A stretch of 64,000 bases of DNA from Streptomyces sp. NBC_00223 (GTDB lineage Bacteria; Actinomycetota; Actinomycetes; Streptomycetales; Streptomycetaceae), in assembly GCF_036199905.1 (NCBI RefSeq), contig NZ_CP108109.1:3581501-3645500 (forward strand), in the 5' to 3' direction. Every line of letters begins with the position of its first letter. Positions within the stretch are counted from its first letter, which is position 1. The notes under the pieces were generated by a model. It saw nothing but the letters and a program-made list of their open reading frames with translations. It did not search any database and was not told where the DNA came from. Positions 17,770-27,623 of this stretch are shown here, in pieces. The translations under genes and the position numbers were made by a program.

Positions 17770-18603
17770 ATGGCGCACTCCAAGGACCTCAACCCCTACG
17801 ACTCCCCCCAGACCTTCTACGGCGCCGAGTTGCGCCGCGTACGCGAGCACGCGGGCTTCTCCCAGGACCGGCTCGGCGAACGCGTCTTCTGCTCCGGCGC
17901 GTACATCGGCCAGATCGAGTCGGCCATCCGCAGGCCGCAGTTGGACCTGTCCCAACGGATGGACACCGTCCTGGAGACGGGCGGTCACTTGGAGCGGCTG
18001 TGCCGCATGGTGCTCAAGGCGACCAAGCACGCGGAGTACTTCGCGGACGTGGTCGACCTGCTCGCGAAGGCATCGGGCATCTGCCAGTTCTCGGGCCAGG
18101 TGATTCCCGGCCTGCTCCAGACCGAGGCGTACTGCCAGGCCCTGTTCCGCGCCTCTGATCCGCTCCGATTGGAGGAGAAGGTCCGGGAAATGGTGAGCAC
18201 CCGGCTCGAACGTGCTGTGCTGCTGGAGCACCCGACAACACCGCAGTTGTGGTTCGCCCTGCAAGAGACCGTGCTACGGCTGCCCGTGTGCGACCGGAAG
18301 GGGATGCACGGACAGCTCCTTCACATCCTGGAAGTGGCACGTACGCGGCGAGCCGTCGTACAGGTGATCCCTGACGAGGTGGGCGCTCATCCGCTCCTGG
18401 GCAGCGAAGTGACGCTGATGACCTTCCTGGACGCGCCACCTGCCGTGTACGTCGAAGCGGCCCTGTCAGGACACTTGTTGGACAGTCCGGCCATGGTCAC
18501 GAGGTATACCCAAGCCTACGATTTCGTCAGGGCCCTCGCGTTGTCTCCCGAGGCATCGCTGAGCCTGATCGAATCGGTCGCAAAGGAGTACATCGCGTCA
18601 TGA
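17770..18603 (+). CDS. XRE-family helix-turn-helix regulator with DUF5753 domain
   Basis: The 277-residue protein has an N-terminal helix-turn-helix (ELRRVREHAGFSQDRLGERV, then SGAYIGQIESAIRRPQ). It is followed by the DUF5753 ligand/partner domain (SGQVIPGLLQTEAYCQALF ... VIPDEVGAHPLLG). This is the WhiJ/AbaA-like class that is abundant in Streptomyces and usually paired with a DUF397 protein; some members control development or antibiotics. ATG 17770 has AGGAAGG upstream. Its stop overlaps the next start in ATGA. Confidence 0.93.
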   Translation: MAHSKDLNPYDSPQTFYGAELRRVREHAGFSQDRLGERVFCSGAYIGQIESAIRRPQLDLSQRMDTVLETGGHLERLCRMVLKATKHAEYFADVVDLLAKASGICQFSGQVIPGLLQTEAYCQALFRASDPLRLEEKVREMVSTRLERAVLLEHPTTPQLWFALQETVLRLPVCDRKGMHGQLLHILEVARTRRAVVQVIPDEVGAHPLLGSEVTLMTFLDAPPAVYVEAALSGHLLDSPAMVTRYTQAYDFVRALALSPEASLSLIESVAKEYIAS

Positions 18604-18815
18604 GCACCACACACGAACTCGGTCCCGTTCGATGGCGTAAGTCGTCGTACAGCAACGGCGATGGCGGGCAGTGCGTTGAAGTCGCCGACGGTTGCCTCGG
18701 CGTGCTGCCCGTACGGGACTCCAAGAACCCCCAGGGTCCCGCCCTGGTCTTCACCACTGCCGCCTGGGCCTCGTTCATCAACGGCGTGAAGGCGGGCGAC
18801 TTCCCTACCGTCTGA
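18600..18815 (+). CDS. DUF397 protein, partner of the XRE regulator
   Basis: A 71-residue protein with the DUF397 signature: WRKSSYSNGDGGQCVEVA, then PVRDSKNPQGPALVFT and AAWASFINGVKAG. It is translationally coupled (ATGA) to the upstream DUF5753 regulator. DUF397 proteins act as antagonists or partners of the adjacent helix-turn-helix protein. Confidence 0.93.
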   Translation: MSTTHELGPVRWRKSSYSNGDGGQCVEVADGCLGVLPVRDSKNPQGPALVFTTAAWASFINGVKAGDFPTV

Positions 18816-18835
18816 CCGAGGACACAACCGCGAAG

Positions 18836-18869
18836 GCGGGCCGCCGACTGACCACACCCGACGGCCCGC
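18836..18869 (+). terminator. hairpin after the XRE/DUF397 pair
   Basis: An 8-bp GC stem (GCGGGCCG/CGGCCCGC) with an 18-base loop lies 20 bases after the stop codon. It has no U tract. Confidence 0.5.
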
Positions 18870-19005
18870 GGCTGGCTGCGCCCCCGAGGACAGTGACCGG
18901 CGTCACGTCGGGGAGTGTCACGCGGCGGGCCGCCCGGCCGTCGAGAGGGCGTCAGCGGAGAGCGGGGTGCCCACGGGGGGGTCGCCCCGGGCGGAGGGAG
19001 TCCTC

Positions 19006-19283
19006 ATGCGTGTGGTCATCGTGGGTGCGACCGGGGTGGTCGGCCGGCAGCTCGTGCCGTTGCCGATCGGGGCCGGTCACGAGGCGGTCGCCCTCTCCCG
19101 TGAGCCGGGCCCGGAACGGGTCGAGGTCCGTACCGCCGCCCTCGGCAACTGGTTCCCCGCGCTCGCCGCCCCCTCGCCGCGCCGCTTCCCCGCCGCCCCG
19201 GCCCGCCTCGCCGCGGATGCGTGAGGCGCCGCCTTCATGACCCGCCTCCACACCTGGCGCAACGCCTCCGAACTCACACCGTG
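19006..19283 (+). pseudogene. NAD(P)-dependent epimerase/SDR remnant
   Basis: The N-terminus MRVVIVGATGVVGRQLVPL is a perfect Rossmann start (GATGVVG). After about 35 residues the sequence jumps to a C-terminal-like piece (NWFPALAAPSPRRFPAA), then a frameshift separates the end (MTRLHTWRNAS). The central body of a roughly 300-residue enzyme is missing. It is a deletion-derived remnant, not a functional gene. Confidence 0.7.
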
Positions 19284-19296
19284 ACCAGATGGTCAC
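19281..19296. promoter_or_regulatory. perfect inverted repeat upstream of the second ATPase
   Basis: GTGACCA-GA-TGGTCAC is a perfect 7-2-7 palindrome located 65-80 bases before the ATPase start. The geometry resembles the palindrome at 12924 but the sequence is unrelated. Confidence 0.5.
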
Positions 19297-19314
19297 TGAG
19301 CAAGAATTTGCATA

Positions 19315-19350
19315 GGTGGAGTTATCATAAGTGGAGTTACAACAACTCCA
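19315..19350. promoter_or_regulatory. direct plus inverted repeats just upstream of the second ATPase
   Basis: GTGGAGTTA occurs at 19316-19324 and 19331-19339 (15-base period). The second copy is also one arm of the inverted repeat TGGAGTT/AACTCCA (19332-19338, 19344-19350), which ends 10 bases before the ATG, next to the GCGGAGG ribosome site. It could be an operator or a leader RNA stem that affects translation. Confidence 0.5.
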
Positions 19351-19360
19351 GCGGAGGTTC

Positions 19361-20851
19361 ATGGTGACGGTGCCGGTCAGGCCGGACGAGATGTTCGACC
19401 GGGACTTCGAGTGGCGGGCGCTGGCGGACTTCGCGACGGACACCCGCCCGGGGGCGACGCTCGGGGTCGTGTCCGGGCGCAGGCGGCAGGGCAAGACCTT
19501 CCTGCTGCGCGCGCTCTGCCAGGCGACCGGCGGCTTCTACTTCGCCGCCGACGAAGCCGTGGACGGGGAGTCCCTGCGGCACATCGGCGAAGCGCTCGCG
19601 GAGCACCTGGGCTCCCCCGCGCCGTTCTCGTTCGACTCCTGGCACGCGGCCGTGGACGCGCTGCTGGCGCTGGGCCGCGACCGGCCCGTACCCGTCGTGA
19701 TCGACGAATTCCCGTATCTGGTCAAGGCGAATCCACGCCTGCCGTCCATCGTGCAGAACGCCCTCGCACCGCTGCGCGCGGAGCGGGACAACAGCAGGTC
19801 CCGCCTGCTGCTGTGCGGTTCTGCCATGTCGTTCATGGGCCGACTCCTCAGCGGCAACGCACCGCTGCGCGGTCGCGCCGGGCTGGAACTCGTCGTGCCG
19901 ACCCTCGACCACCAACTGGCCGCGGAGTTCTGGGGGATCGACGATCCGGCCACCGCCGTGAAGGTCAACGCGATCGTCGGCGGAACGCCCGCCTACCGCC
20001 GGGAGTACGCCCGGGACGACACGCCCGCGGGCCCCGGCGACTTCGACGCGTGGGTGGTCAGGACCGTGCTGTCCCCGGCCAGTCCGCTCTTCCGCGAAGC
20101 GCGCTATCTGCTGGCGGACGAGGCCGAGTTGAACGACGGCGGGCTCTACCACTCGGTGCTGGCGGCCATTGCGGCCGGAAACGCGAGCCGGGGCGGCATC
20201 GCCTCCTACATCGGCCGCAAGTCGGGGGACCTCGCCCACTCACTCACCGTCCTGGAGGATTGCGGGCTGATCACCCGGGAACCGGACGTCTTCAAGGACA
20301 ACCGGACCCGGTTCCGTATCGCCGAGCCGTTGATCACCTTCTACCACGCGGTCATGCGCCCGATCTGGTCCGACCTGGAACACACCCGCGACGCGGGCCT
20401 GTTGTGGCAGCGCAGCCAGGCGCGATTCCTCGGCAACGTCATGGGACCGCACTTCGAGCACATCTGCCGCCACTGGACCCGGCACATGGCGCCCGACGGC
20501 CTGTTCGGGGATGCCTACGTCAACCGGGTGGGGTCCGGCACAGTGAACGATCCGGTCCGGCGCGGCAGTTACGAGGTCGATGTCGTCGCCTTCGGGCTCG
20601 ACGCCGACGACCGGCGGCCGATTCTCGCGATCGGCGAGGTGAAGTGGGGGGAGCGAATGGGCGCCGGCCATCTGGACCGGCTGCGCCGCATCCGCGAACT
20701 CCTCGCGGCCCAGGGCCGTCCGGGCGCCGGGACGGCGAAGCTCGTCTGTTACGGCGGCGCCGGATTCAGCGAGGAGTTGACCGAGACGGCCGCCCTCGAC
20801 GACGGGATCGTGCTGGTCGGCGTCGGGAGGCTGTACGGCGTGGGGGGGTGA
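19361..20851 (+). CDS. AAA ATPase with C-terminal DUF234-type PD-(D/E)XK domain (paralogue 2)
   Basis: A 496-residue homologue of the protein at 12982 along its whole length. Walker A GRRRQGKT is at residues 39-46 and Walker B VVIDEFPYL has D115. LLCGSAMSFMGRLLSG aligns with the same sensor motif in paralogue 1. The nuclease-like end has SYEVDVVAF (D407) and IGEVKWG (E426, K428). The ATG at 19361 is chosen for the GCGGAGG site; an earlier in-frame GTG lacks one. Cellular role unknown. It lies in an accessory block, follows an epimerase remnant and has repeat-rich upstream DNA. Confidence 0.8.
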   Translation: MVTVPVRPDEMFDRDFEWRALADFATDTRPGATLGVVSGRRRQGKTFLLRALCQATGGFYFAADEAVDGESLRHIGEALAEHLGSPAPFSFDSWHAAVDALLALGRDRPVPVVIDEFPYLVKANPRLPSIVQNALAPLRAERDNSRSRLLLCGSAMSFMGRLLSGNAPLRGRAGLELVVPTLDHQLAAEFWGIDDPATAVKVNAIVGGTPAYRREYARDDTPAGPGDFDAWVVRTVLSPASPLFREARYLLADEAELNDGGLYHSVLAAIAAGNASRGGIASYIGRKSGDLAHSLTVLEDCGLITREPDVFKDNRTRFRIAEPLITFYHAVMRPIWSDLEHTRDAGLLWQRSQARFLGNVMGPHFEHICRHWTRHMAPDGLFGDAYVNRVGSGTVNDPVRRGSYEVDVVAFGLDADDRRPILAIGEVKWGERMGAGHLDRLRRIRELLAAQGRPGAGTAKLVCYGGAGFSEELTETAALDDGIVLVGVGRLYGVGG

Positions 20852-21022
20852 GGCGCCGGACAGCGTCGGGGGTGAGGGGTAGCGCGGGGAAAGGGGATGG
20901 CTGGGGTTTGCCCGGGGGCACTAGTGTTCGGCTGTTGCGTGCGGTTCACAGCGACCGCACATCCCGCGCGCGTTCCCGGGGCACCCCGGAGGGACGCCGC
21001 TTGTCCCGTGGGGGGAAACCAC

Positions 21023-22843
21023 TTGCTGAGAACTCGCGCCCTGGTGTCCGCCGCCGTGTCCGCGGCCCTCGGCGCCGCGCTGCTCGCGCTGCCGACCGCC
21101 GTCGCCACCTCGGCGTACGCGGAGAACGGCACGCCGGGCCCGACGCCGACCGTAACGGCACCGCCGACGACCGCACCGCCGACCACCGCGCCGCCCGCGC
21201 CCGACCCGAGCGACCCGCCGACCACCGCGCCCACCGACGCACCCACCACCCCCGTACCGACGCCCTCCGAGACCGGTGCTCCCGGCAACGGCAGCGCCCC
21301 GGTCATCGGCGCCGTCCACTCCGCCCCCGGCGACGGCGGACTGCTCGACGTGGCCGCCGCCTCCGACTCCCCCATCACCGCCATCACCGCGCGGCTGTCC
21401 CCGGTGGACGCCTCGGGGGACGCCGGCCGGGCCAACGTCACCGACTTCACTCTGCTCTCCGGCACCGCCACCGACGGCGTGTGGCGTTCGGCCCGGCTCT
21501 CGGCCCTGACCGGCTACGGCACGTACTCCGTCAGCCTCAGCGTCCGGGACGCCGACGGCGACGTCACCGACGTCACGGACGCCGCCTCGATCCTCTTCGA
21601 CCGGCGGCCGGTGTTCTCGAACCGTTCGATCACGCCCGGCACACTGGACGCGGCCCACCCGAAGATCACCGCCCAGGGCACCATCTCGCTCTTCGACCCG
21701 GCGACCGGGCTGACCTCGCCGCTGGTCGGCCAGAGCGTTTCGTTCCATGCGGCGGACATCGACCTCACCACCACGACCGACGCCGCCGGTCACTACACCT
21801 TCACCGGGACACCGGACCCGTACCGTTTCGGTGGTGGGGTCGCCGTCGAGGTCTCCTTCTGGTTCCGGCGGGGGAACGGCACCGAGGACCTGACGACGGT
21901 CGACGGCGCCACGCTGCTCGCCACGAGCAGCCCGACCCGCATCCGGCTGGACCACACCAGCGTCAAAATCAACTACGGCACCAAGGTGTCCGTCTCCGGC
22001 GTCGTGGAGTACCAGTCGGCCGGCGCCTGGCACCCGGCGCCGGCGGGCGTGGGGCTGGTGATGTCGTACTACGGCACCGCGAAGACGGACGCCAAGGGCC
22101 GCTTCACGATCAGCTACCCGTATCTCCCGTCCGACGACGGCAATTGGCTGGTCGAGACGCAGAACTACGGCACCAACCCGTATCTCACCTACGCCAAGTC
22201 CGCGTTCAAGGTCGACGTCGTCAACAAGACGTATCTGTGCCTGTGCACGAGCTGGCTCAACGAGTACTCGGAGCTGCACATCGAGGGCAGCCTGACCTCC
22301 AGCAACGGCAAGCTCCCGGCGAGCAAGAAGATCTACGTGCAGCAGTCCGCCAACGGCAAGTCCGGCTGGAAGACCCTGGGTTGGTTCAACGCCAACTCCA
22401 AGGGCAACTTCAAGCTCGACGGCGGAGTGGCGACGCCGAAGGGCTACTGGCGGCTGTACTACCCGGCGCAGACCGACTATCTGGCCGGCTACAGCAACTC
22501 GGTGCACTTCTCCCGGACCGACACCCGGATCACCGGCTTCAACGCCTCGCCGGAGCCGGTGCGCAAGGGCCGGACCATCACCACGGTGGGCACGCTCTCC
22601 CGGCTGTCCGCCGCCAAGGGCACCAAGTGGGCGACCTGGTCCAAGCAGCGCGTCTACATCTACTTCCTCCCCAAGGGGAAGAAGTCGTACACGTACATGG
22701 GCTCCGCGGTGACCAACTCCAAGGGCCACTTCACGCACAAGTTCACGGCCAAGAAGGACGGCACCTGGACGGCGGTGTGGTTCACGCCGAACGGCTCCTA
22801 CGTGGACGCCGAGAGCGCCGGTGACTACGTGGACGTGCGCTGA
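21023..22843 (+). CDS. secreted protein with Pro/Thr linker and Ig-like domains
   Basis: A signal peptide (LRTRALVSAAVSAALGAALL ... ATSAYA-EN) is followed by a Pro/Thr/Ala-rich linker of about 60 residues. Several beta-sandwich-like domains follow with repeated GxxTTDAxGHYTF / TDAKGRFTISY / TNSKGHFTHKF strands. The protein is probably extracellular, about 606 residues, with no enzyme motif. Start TTG 21023 is chosen because GGGGGGAAAC precedes it and it sits just before the signal peptide; GTG 21008 is an alternative. A strong terminator follows. Confidence 0.8.
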   Translation: MLRTRALVSAAVSAALGAALLALPTAVATSAYAENGTPGPTPTVTAPPTTAPPTTAPPAPDPSDPPTTAPTDAPTTPVPTPSETGAPGNGSAPVIGAVHSAPGDGGLLDVAAASDSPITAITARLSPVDASGDAGRANVTDFTLLSGTATDGVWRSARLSALTGYGTYSVSLSVRDADGDVTDVTDAASILFDRRPVFSNRSITPGTLDAAHPKITAQGTISLFDPATGLTSPLVGQSVSFHAADIDLTTTTDAAGHYTFTGTPDPYRFGGGVAVEVSFWFRRGNGTEDLTTVDGATLLATSSPTRIRLDHTSVKINYGTKVSVSGVVEYQSAGAWHPAPAGVGLVMSYYGTAKTDAKGRFTISYPYLPSDDGNWLVETQNYGTNPYLTYAKSAFKVDVVNKTYLCLCTSWLNEYSELHIEGSLTSSNGKLPASKKIYVQQSANGKSGWKTLGWFNANSKGNFKLDGGVATPKGYWRLYYPAQTDYLAGYSNSVHFSRTDTRITGFNASPEPVRKGRTITTVGTLSRLSAAKGTKWATWSKQRVYIYFLPKGKKSYTYMGSAVTNSKGHFTHKFTAKKDGTWTAVWFTPNGSYVDAESAGDYVDVR

Positions 22844-22866
22844 CCCGCAGCACGCACATAAGCACA

Positions 22867-22910
22867 AAGGGGATGCCCCCGGGACCAGTTGGACCCGGGG
22901 GCACCCCCTT
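22867..22910. terminator. bidirectional terminator between the secreted-protein gene and purL
   Basis: Long complementary arms (AAGGGGATGCCCCCGGG against CCCGGGGGCACCCCCTT) close a 10-base loop between convergent genes. Confidence 0.85.
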
Positions 22911-22972
22911 CGTCATACGCGAGCGGCCGGTACGCGAGCGCGCCGGACGCGAAGTACCGCTGCCGCCCGGGC

Positions 22973-25225
<2,253 letters not shown>

Positions 25226-25310
25226 GCTCGGTCGCTCCTTCGCGCGCTGGGGTGAGGGAGTCGTGAGCAAGGGCGCTCAGTCGCTCCCTCGGCTGTTCCG
25301 GCGTCAAGGC

Positions 25311-25994
25311 TCATGACGCGTTGACCAACTTCTTGAGTACCGAGGTGAAGAACCCGAGGCCGTCGGTCCCGCCCGTGCCGATCAGCGGCTCGACCGCGTG
25401 CTCGGGGTGCGGCATCAGACCGACCACGTTGCCCGCCGCGTTGGAGACACCCGCGATGTCGCGCAGCGAACCGTTGGGGTTGACGTCGAGGTAGCGGAAG
25501 ACCACCCGGCCCTCGGCCTCAAGCTCGTCCAGCGTGCGCTCGTCCGCGGTGTAGCGGCCGTCGATGTTCTTCAGCGGGACCGAGATCTCCTGGCCGGCCG
25601 CGTAGTCCGCGGTCCAGGCCGTACCGCTGGTCTCGACCCGCAGCTTCTGGTCGCGGCAGACGAAGTGGAGTTCGTTGTTGCGGAGCATCGCGCCCGGCAG
25701 CAGATGGGTCTCGGTGAGGATCTGGAAACCGTTGCAGATACCCAGAACCGGCATTCCGGCCTTCGCCTGCTCGATGATCGTTTCCATCACGGGCGAGAAT
25801 CGCGAGATCGCGCCCGCCCGCAGATAGTCGCCGTAACTGAACCCGCCCGGCAGAACGACCGCGTCGACCTGCTTGAGATCCTTGTCACGGTGCCACAGCG
25901 GTACGGCTTCGGCGCCCGCGACACGTACGGCGCGCTGCGAGTCGCGGTCGTCGAGTGTTCCCGGAAATGTGACGACACCAATGCGCGCAGTCAC
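25311..25994 (-). CDS. purQ: phosphoribosylformylglycinamidine synthase subunit I (glutaminase)
   Basis: A 227-residue class I glutamine amidotransferase: [16 protein letters not shown], the nucleophile Cys in [11 protein letters not shown], and the catalytic His/Glu in MPHPEHAVE. It supplies ammonia to PurL. The GTG start at 25994 overlaps the purS stop in GTGA. Confidence 0.97.
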   Translation of the reverse strand: MTARIGVVTFPGTLDDRDSQRAVRVAGAEAVPLWHRDKDLKQVDAVVLPGGFSYGDYLRAGAISRFSPVMETIIEQAKAGMPVLGICNGFQILTETHLLPGAMLRNNELHFVCRDQKLRVETSGTAWTADYAAGQEISVPLKNIDGRYTADERTLDELEAEGRVVFRYLDVNPNGSLRDIAGVSNAAGNVVGLMPHPEHAVEPLIGTGGTDGLGFFTSVLKKLVNAS

Positions 25995-26236
25995 GACTCC
26001 ACCTTTACATGGAAGTCCTCGATCACGGTGTTGGCGAGAAAGGTTTCCGCCATCTCCCGAATGCGGGCGAGGGCGGCGTCGTCGACCGGACCCTCGACCT
26101 CCAGTTCAAAGCGCTTTCCCTGGCGGACGTCCGAGATCCCGTCGTAGCCCAGGCGCGGCAGTGCGCGCTGCACCGCCTGGCCCTGGGGGTCGAGGATCTC
26201 CGGCTTGAGCATGACGTCGACTACGACGCGGGCCAC
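25991..26236 (-). CDS. purS: phosphoribosylformylglycinamidine synthase subunit PurS
   Basis: An 81-residue bridging subunit of Pur[23 protein letters not shown], then [12 protein letters not shown] and [13 protein letters not shown] 26236 has GGGAG 5 bases upstream. It is the first gene of purS-purQ-purL. Confidence 0.95.
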   Translation of the reverse strand: MARVVVDVMLKPEILDPQGQAVQRALPRLGYDGISDVRQGKRFELEVEGPVDDAALARIREMAETFLANTVIEDFHVKVES

Positions 26237-26657
26237 TGGCACTCCCGGTGGTGTGGTGCGTGAGGTTCTCCCAGCGTACCGGGTGCGGAAATCTACGCGA
26301 GTAGATATGTGGAGGAGTCCGATCCGTCCACGAGAGATCATGGATCACATTTATGTATCGACCCGTGAAATACCTGGGGAAACCCCGGCGGAAAACATAG
26401 GGTCCCGGGAGCGAAGAGGCTTGCGCCGAGCGTTCTGCGGGAATTAACACCCACATCAGGTATCTCAGCTGCCTGCCTCATTCCATGTCTCACACAAAAG
26501 AAAACTTGTCGACACCGACTTGTCGGCCCGTCCCGCGACCGAGCGGCCCGGCCGCGGCGGGGGACGGCACCGGCGGCACAAGGCCGGACCCCTCCGCGGC
26601 ACCGGTACCGGACCCGTCGTGAGCCCCGGCCGATGGCGTACGAAAGGACCGATTCCC
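26237..26657. promoter_or_regulatory. divergent intergenic region of purS and lsr2
   Basis: No gene is seen in these 421 bases, which hold the promoters of both flanking transcription units and are locally AT-richer than the genes. A palindrome ATCTAC-GCGA-GTAGAT at 26291-26306 lies about 55 bases upstream of purS and may be an operator. I cannot assign the factor. Confidence 0.5.
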
Positions 26658-26975
26658 ATGGCGCAACGCGTACTGGTCACCCTCGCCGACGATCTGGACG
26701 GCGGCGAAGCCGAGGAAACCATCGCTTTCGGCGTCGACGGGCAGTGGTACGAGATCGACCTCTCGTCCAAGAATGCGGACAAGCTGCGCAAGGAACTCGC
26801 CCCCTACGTGGAGGCCGGCCGCCGCCGCACCCTTTCCGGCCGCGCCTACAAGCGCACCCCCATCGCGCCGACGCCCGCCACCGTGCGCGCCTGGGCGCAG
26901 TCCAACGGCTTCGAGGTCCCCGCCCGGGGCCGCATCCCCAAGAAGGTCTACGAGGCGTTCAACAAGGCTGGCTGA
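26658..26975 (+). CDS. Lsr2-family nucleoid-associated protein
   Basis: A 105-residue Lsr2-type xenogeneic silencer. The N-terminal dimerisation domain begins MAQRVLVTLADDLDGGEAEE and includes WYEIDLSSKNADKLRKEL. The C-terminal DNA-binding domain has the AT-hook-like RGR (VPARGRIPKKVYEAF). AAAGGA precedes the ATG. Streptomycetes carry two lsr2 paralogues; the purS-adjacent one corresponds, from memory, to lsrL of S. coelicolor. It binds AT-rich DNA and silences acquired gene clusters. Confidence 0.95.
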   Translation: MAQRVLVTLADDLDGGEAEETIAFGVDGQWYEIDLSSKNADKLRKELAPYVEAGRRRTLSGRAYKRTPIAPTPATVRAWAQSNGFEVPARGRIPKKVYEAFNKAG

Positions 26976-27129
26976 GCGGGCGGTTGGGCATCCGACCGGC
27001 GCGCGGCCGGGGGCGCGGGGGGACCGCGACCCGGCCGTGCGTGCCGATTGGACAGCCACCCCCACCCTTCCGCTAATGTGGTGCTCACGCCGAGGGCAGG
27101 GCCGAAAAGGCCAGGTCAGCGGAGGTCAC

Positions 27130-27201
27130 GCGGGTGTAGCTCAGTAGTAGAGCGCCCCCCTTCCAGGGGGGAGGCGCAGTGTGCAATTCCTGTCGCCCGC
27201 T
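27130..27201 (+). tRNA. tRNA-Gly (anticodon TCC), non-canonical D and T loops
   Basis: Acceptor GCGGGTG/CGCCCGC (one G-T pair), D stem GCTC/GAGC, anticodon stem CCCCC/GGGGG with loop CTTCCAG, and discriminator T are all consistent with tRNA-Gly(UCC). The D loop (AGTAGTA) lacks G18G19. The T loop reads TGCAATT instead of TTCRANY, and the T stem pairs well only if T27180 is bulged. CCA is not encoded. The altered elbow is the hallmark of the non-proteinogenic glycine tRNAs of staphylococci. Confidence 0.9.
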
Positions 27202-27260
27202 CTGATCGCTCCGCCCGGTTCGGGAGATTTCCCGGATCGGGTAGAGTGGTCGAAGCACAT

Positions 27261-27336
27261 GCGGACGTGGCTCAGTTGGTAGAGCATCACCTTGCCAAGG
27301 TGAGGGTCGCGAGTTCGAATCTCGTCGTCCGCTCCA
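27261..27336 (+). tRNA. tRNA-Gly (anticodon GCC), copy 1
   Basis: A canonical cloverleaf: GCGGACG/CGTCCGC, AGTTGGTA D loop, loop TTGCCAA, TTCGAAT T loop, and encoded CCA. TAGAGT around 27243 is a likely -10 box. Confidence 0.97.
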
Positions 27337-27343
27337 GTAAGAT

Positions 27344-27374
27344 GAAGGCCCCGGTCAACACGACCGGGGCCTTC
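27344..27374 (+). terminator. terminator of tRNA-Gly copy 1
   Basis: A 13-bp perfect stem GAAGGCCCCGGTC/GACCGGGGCCTTC with a 5-base loop, followed by CGTCGTT. Confidence 0.85.
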
Positions 27375-27480
27375 GTCGTTCCCACGGCGGGTAAAGGCCG
27401 GCGCCGACGAGCGGGGCAGCGGGCCTCGCAAAGCTGTTTCGGGGCCGCCGGGGGGATCGGGTACAGTATCCGCACGACCT

Positions 27481-27556
27481 GCGGACGTGGCTCAGTTGGT
27501 AGAGCATCACCTTGCCAAGGTGAGGGTCGCGAGTTCGAATCTCGTCGTCCGCTCCA
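27481..27556 (+). tRNA. tRNA-Gly (anticodon GCC), copy 2
   Basis: Identical to the copy at 27261, including the encoded CCA. A TACAGT box near 27461 may be its own -10. The unit of tRNA plus terminator repeats at a spacing of 220 bases. Confidence 0.97.
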
Positions 27557-27563
27557 GCAGGAC

Positions 27564-27594
27564 GAAGGCCCCGGTCAACACGACCGGGGCCTTC
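27564..27594 (+). terminator. terminator of tRNA-Gly copy 2
   Basis: The same 13-bp stem and loop as after copy 1, showing that the whole cassette was duplicated. Confidence 0.85.
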
Positions 27595-27623
27595 GTCGTT
27601 CCCGCGAAGAGTATGGGACGGCG

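Noticed and set aside
22867..22910. Possible riboswitch downstream of the secreted-protein gene
   Set aside because: The structure is a simple long hairpin between convergent genes and is better explained as a terminator.
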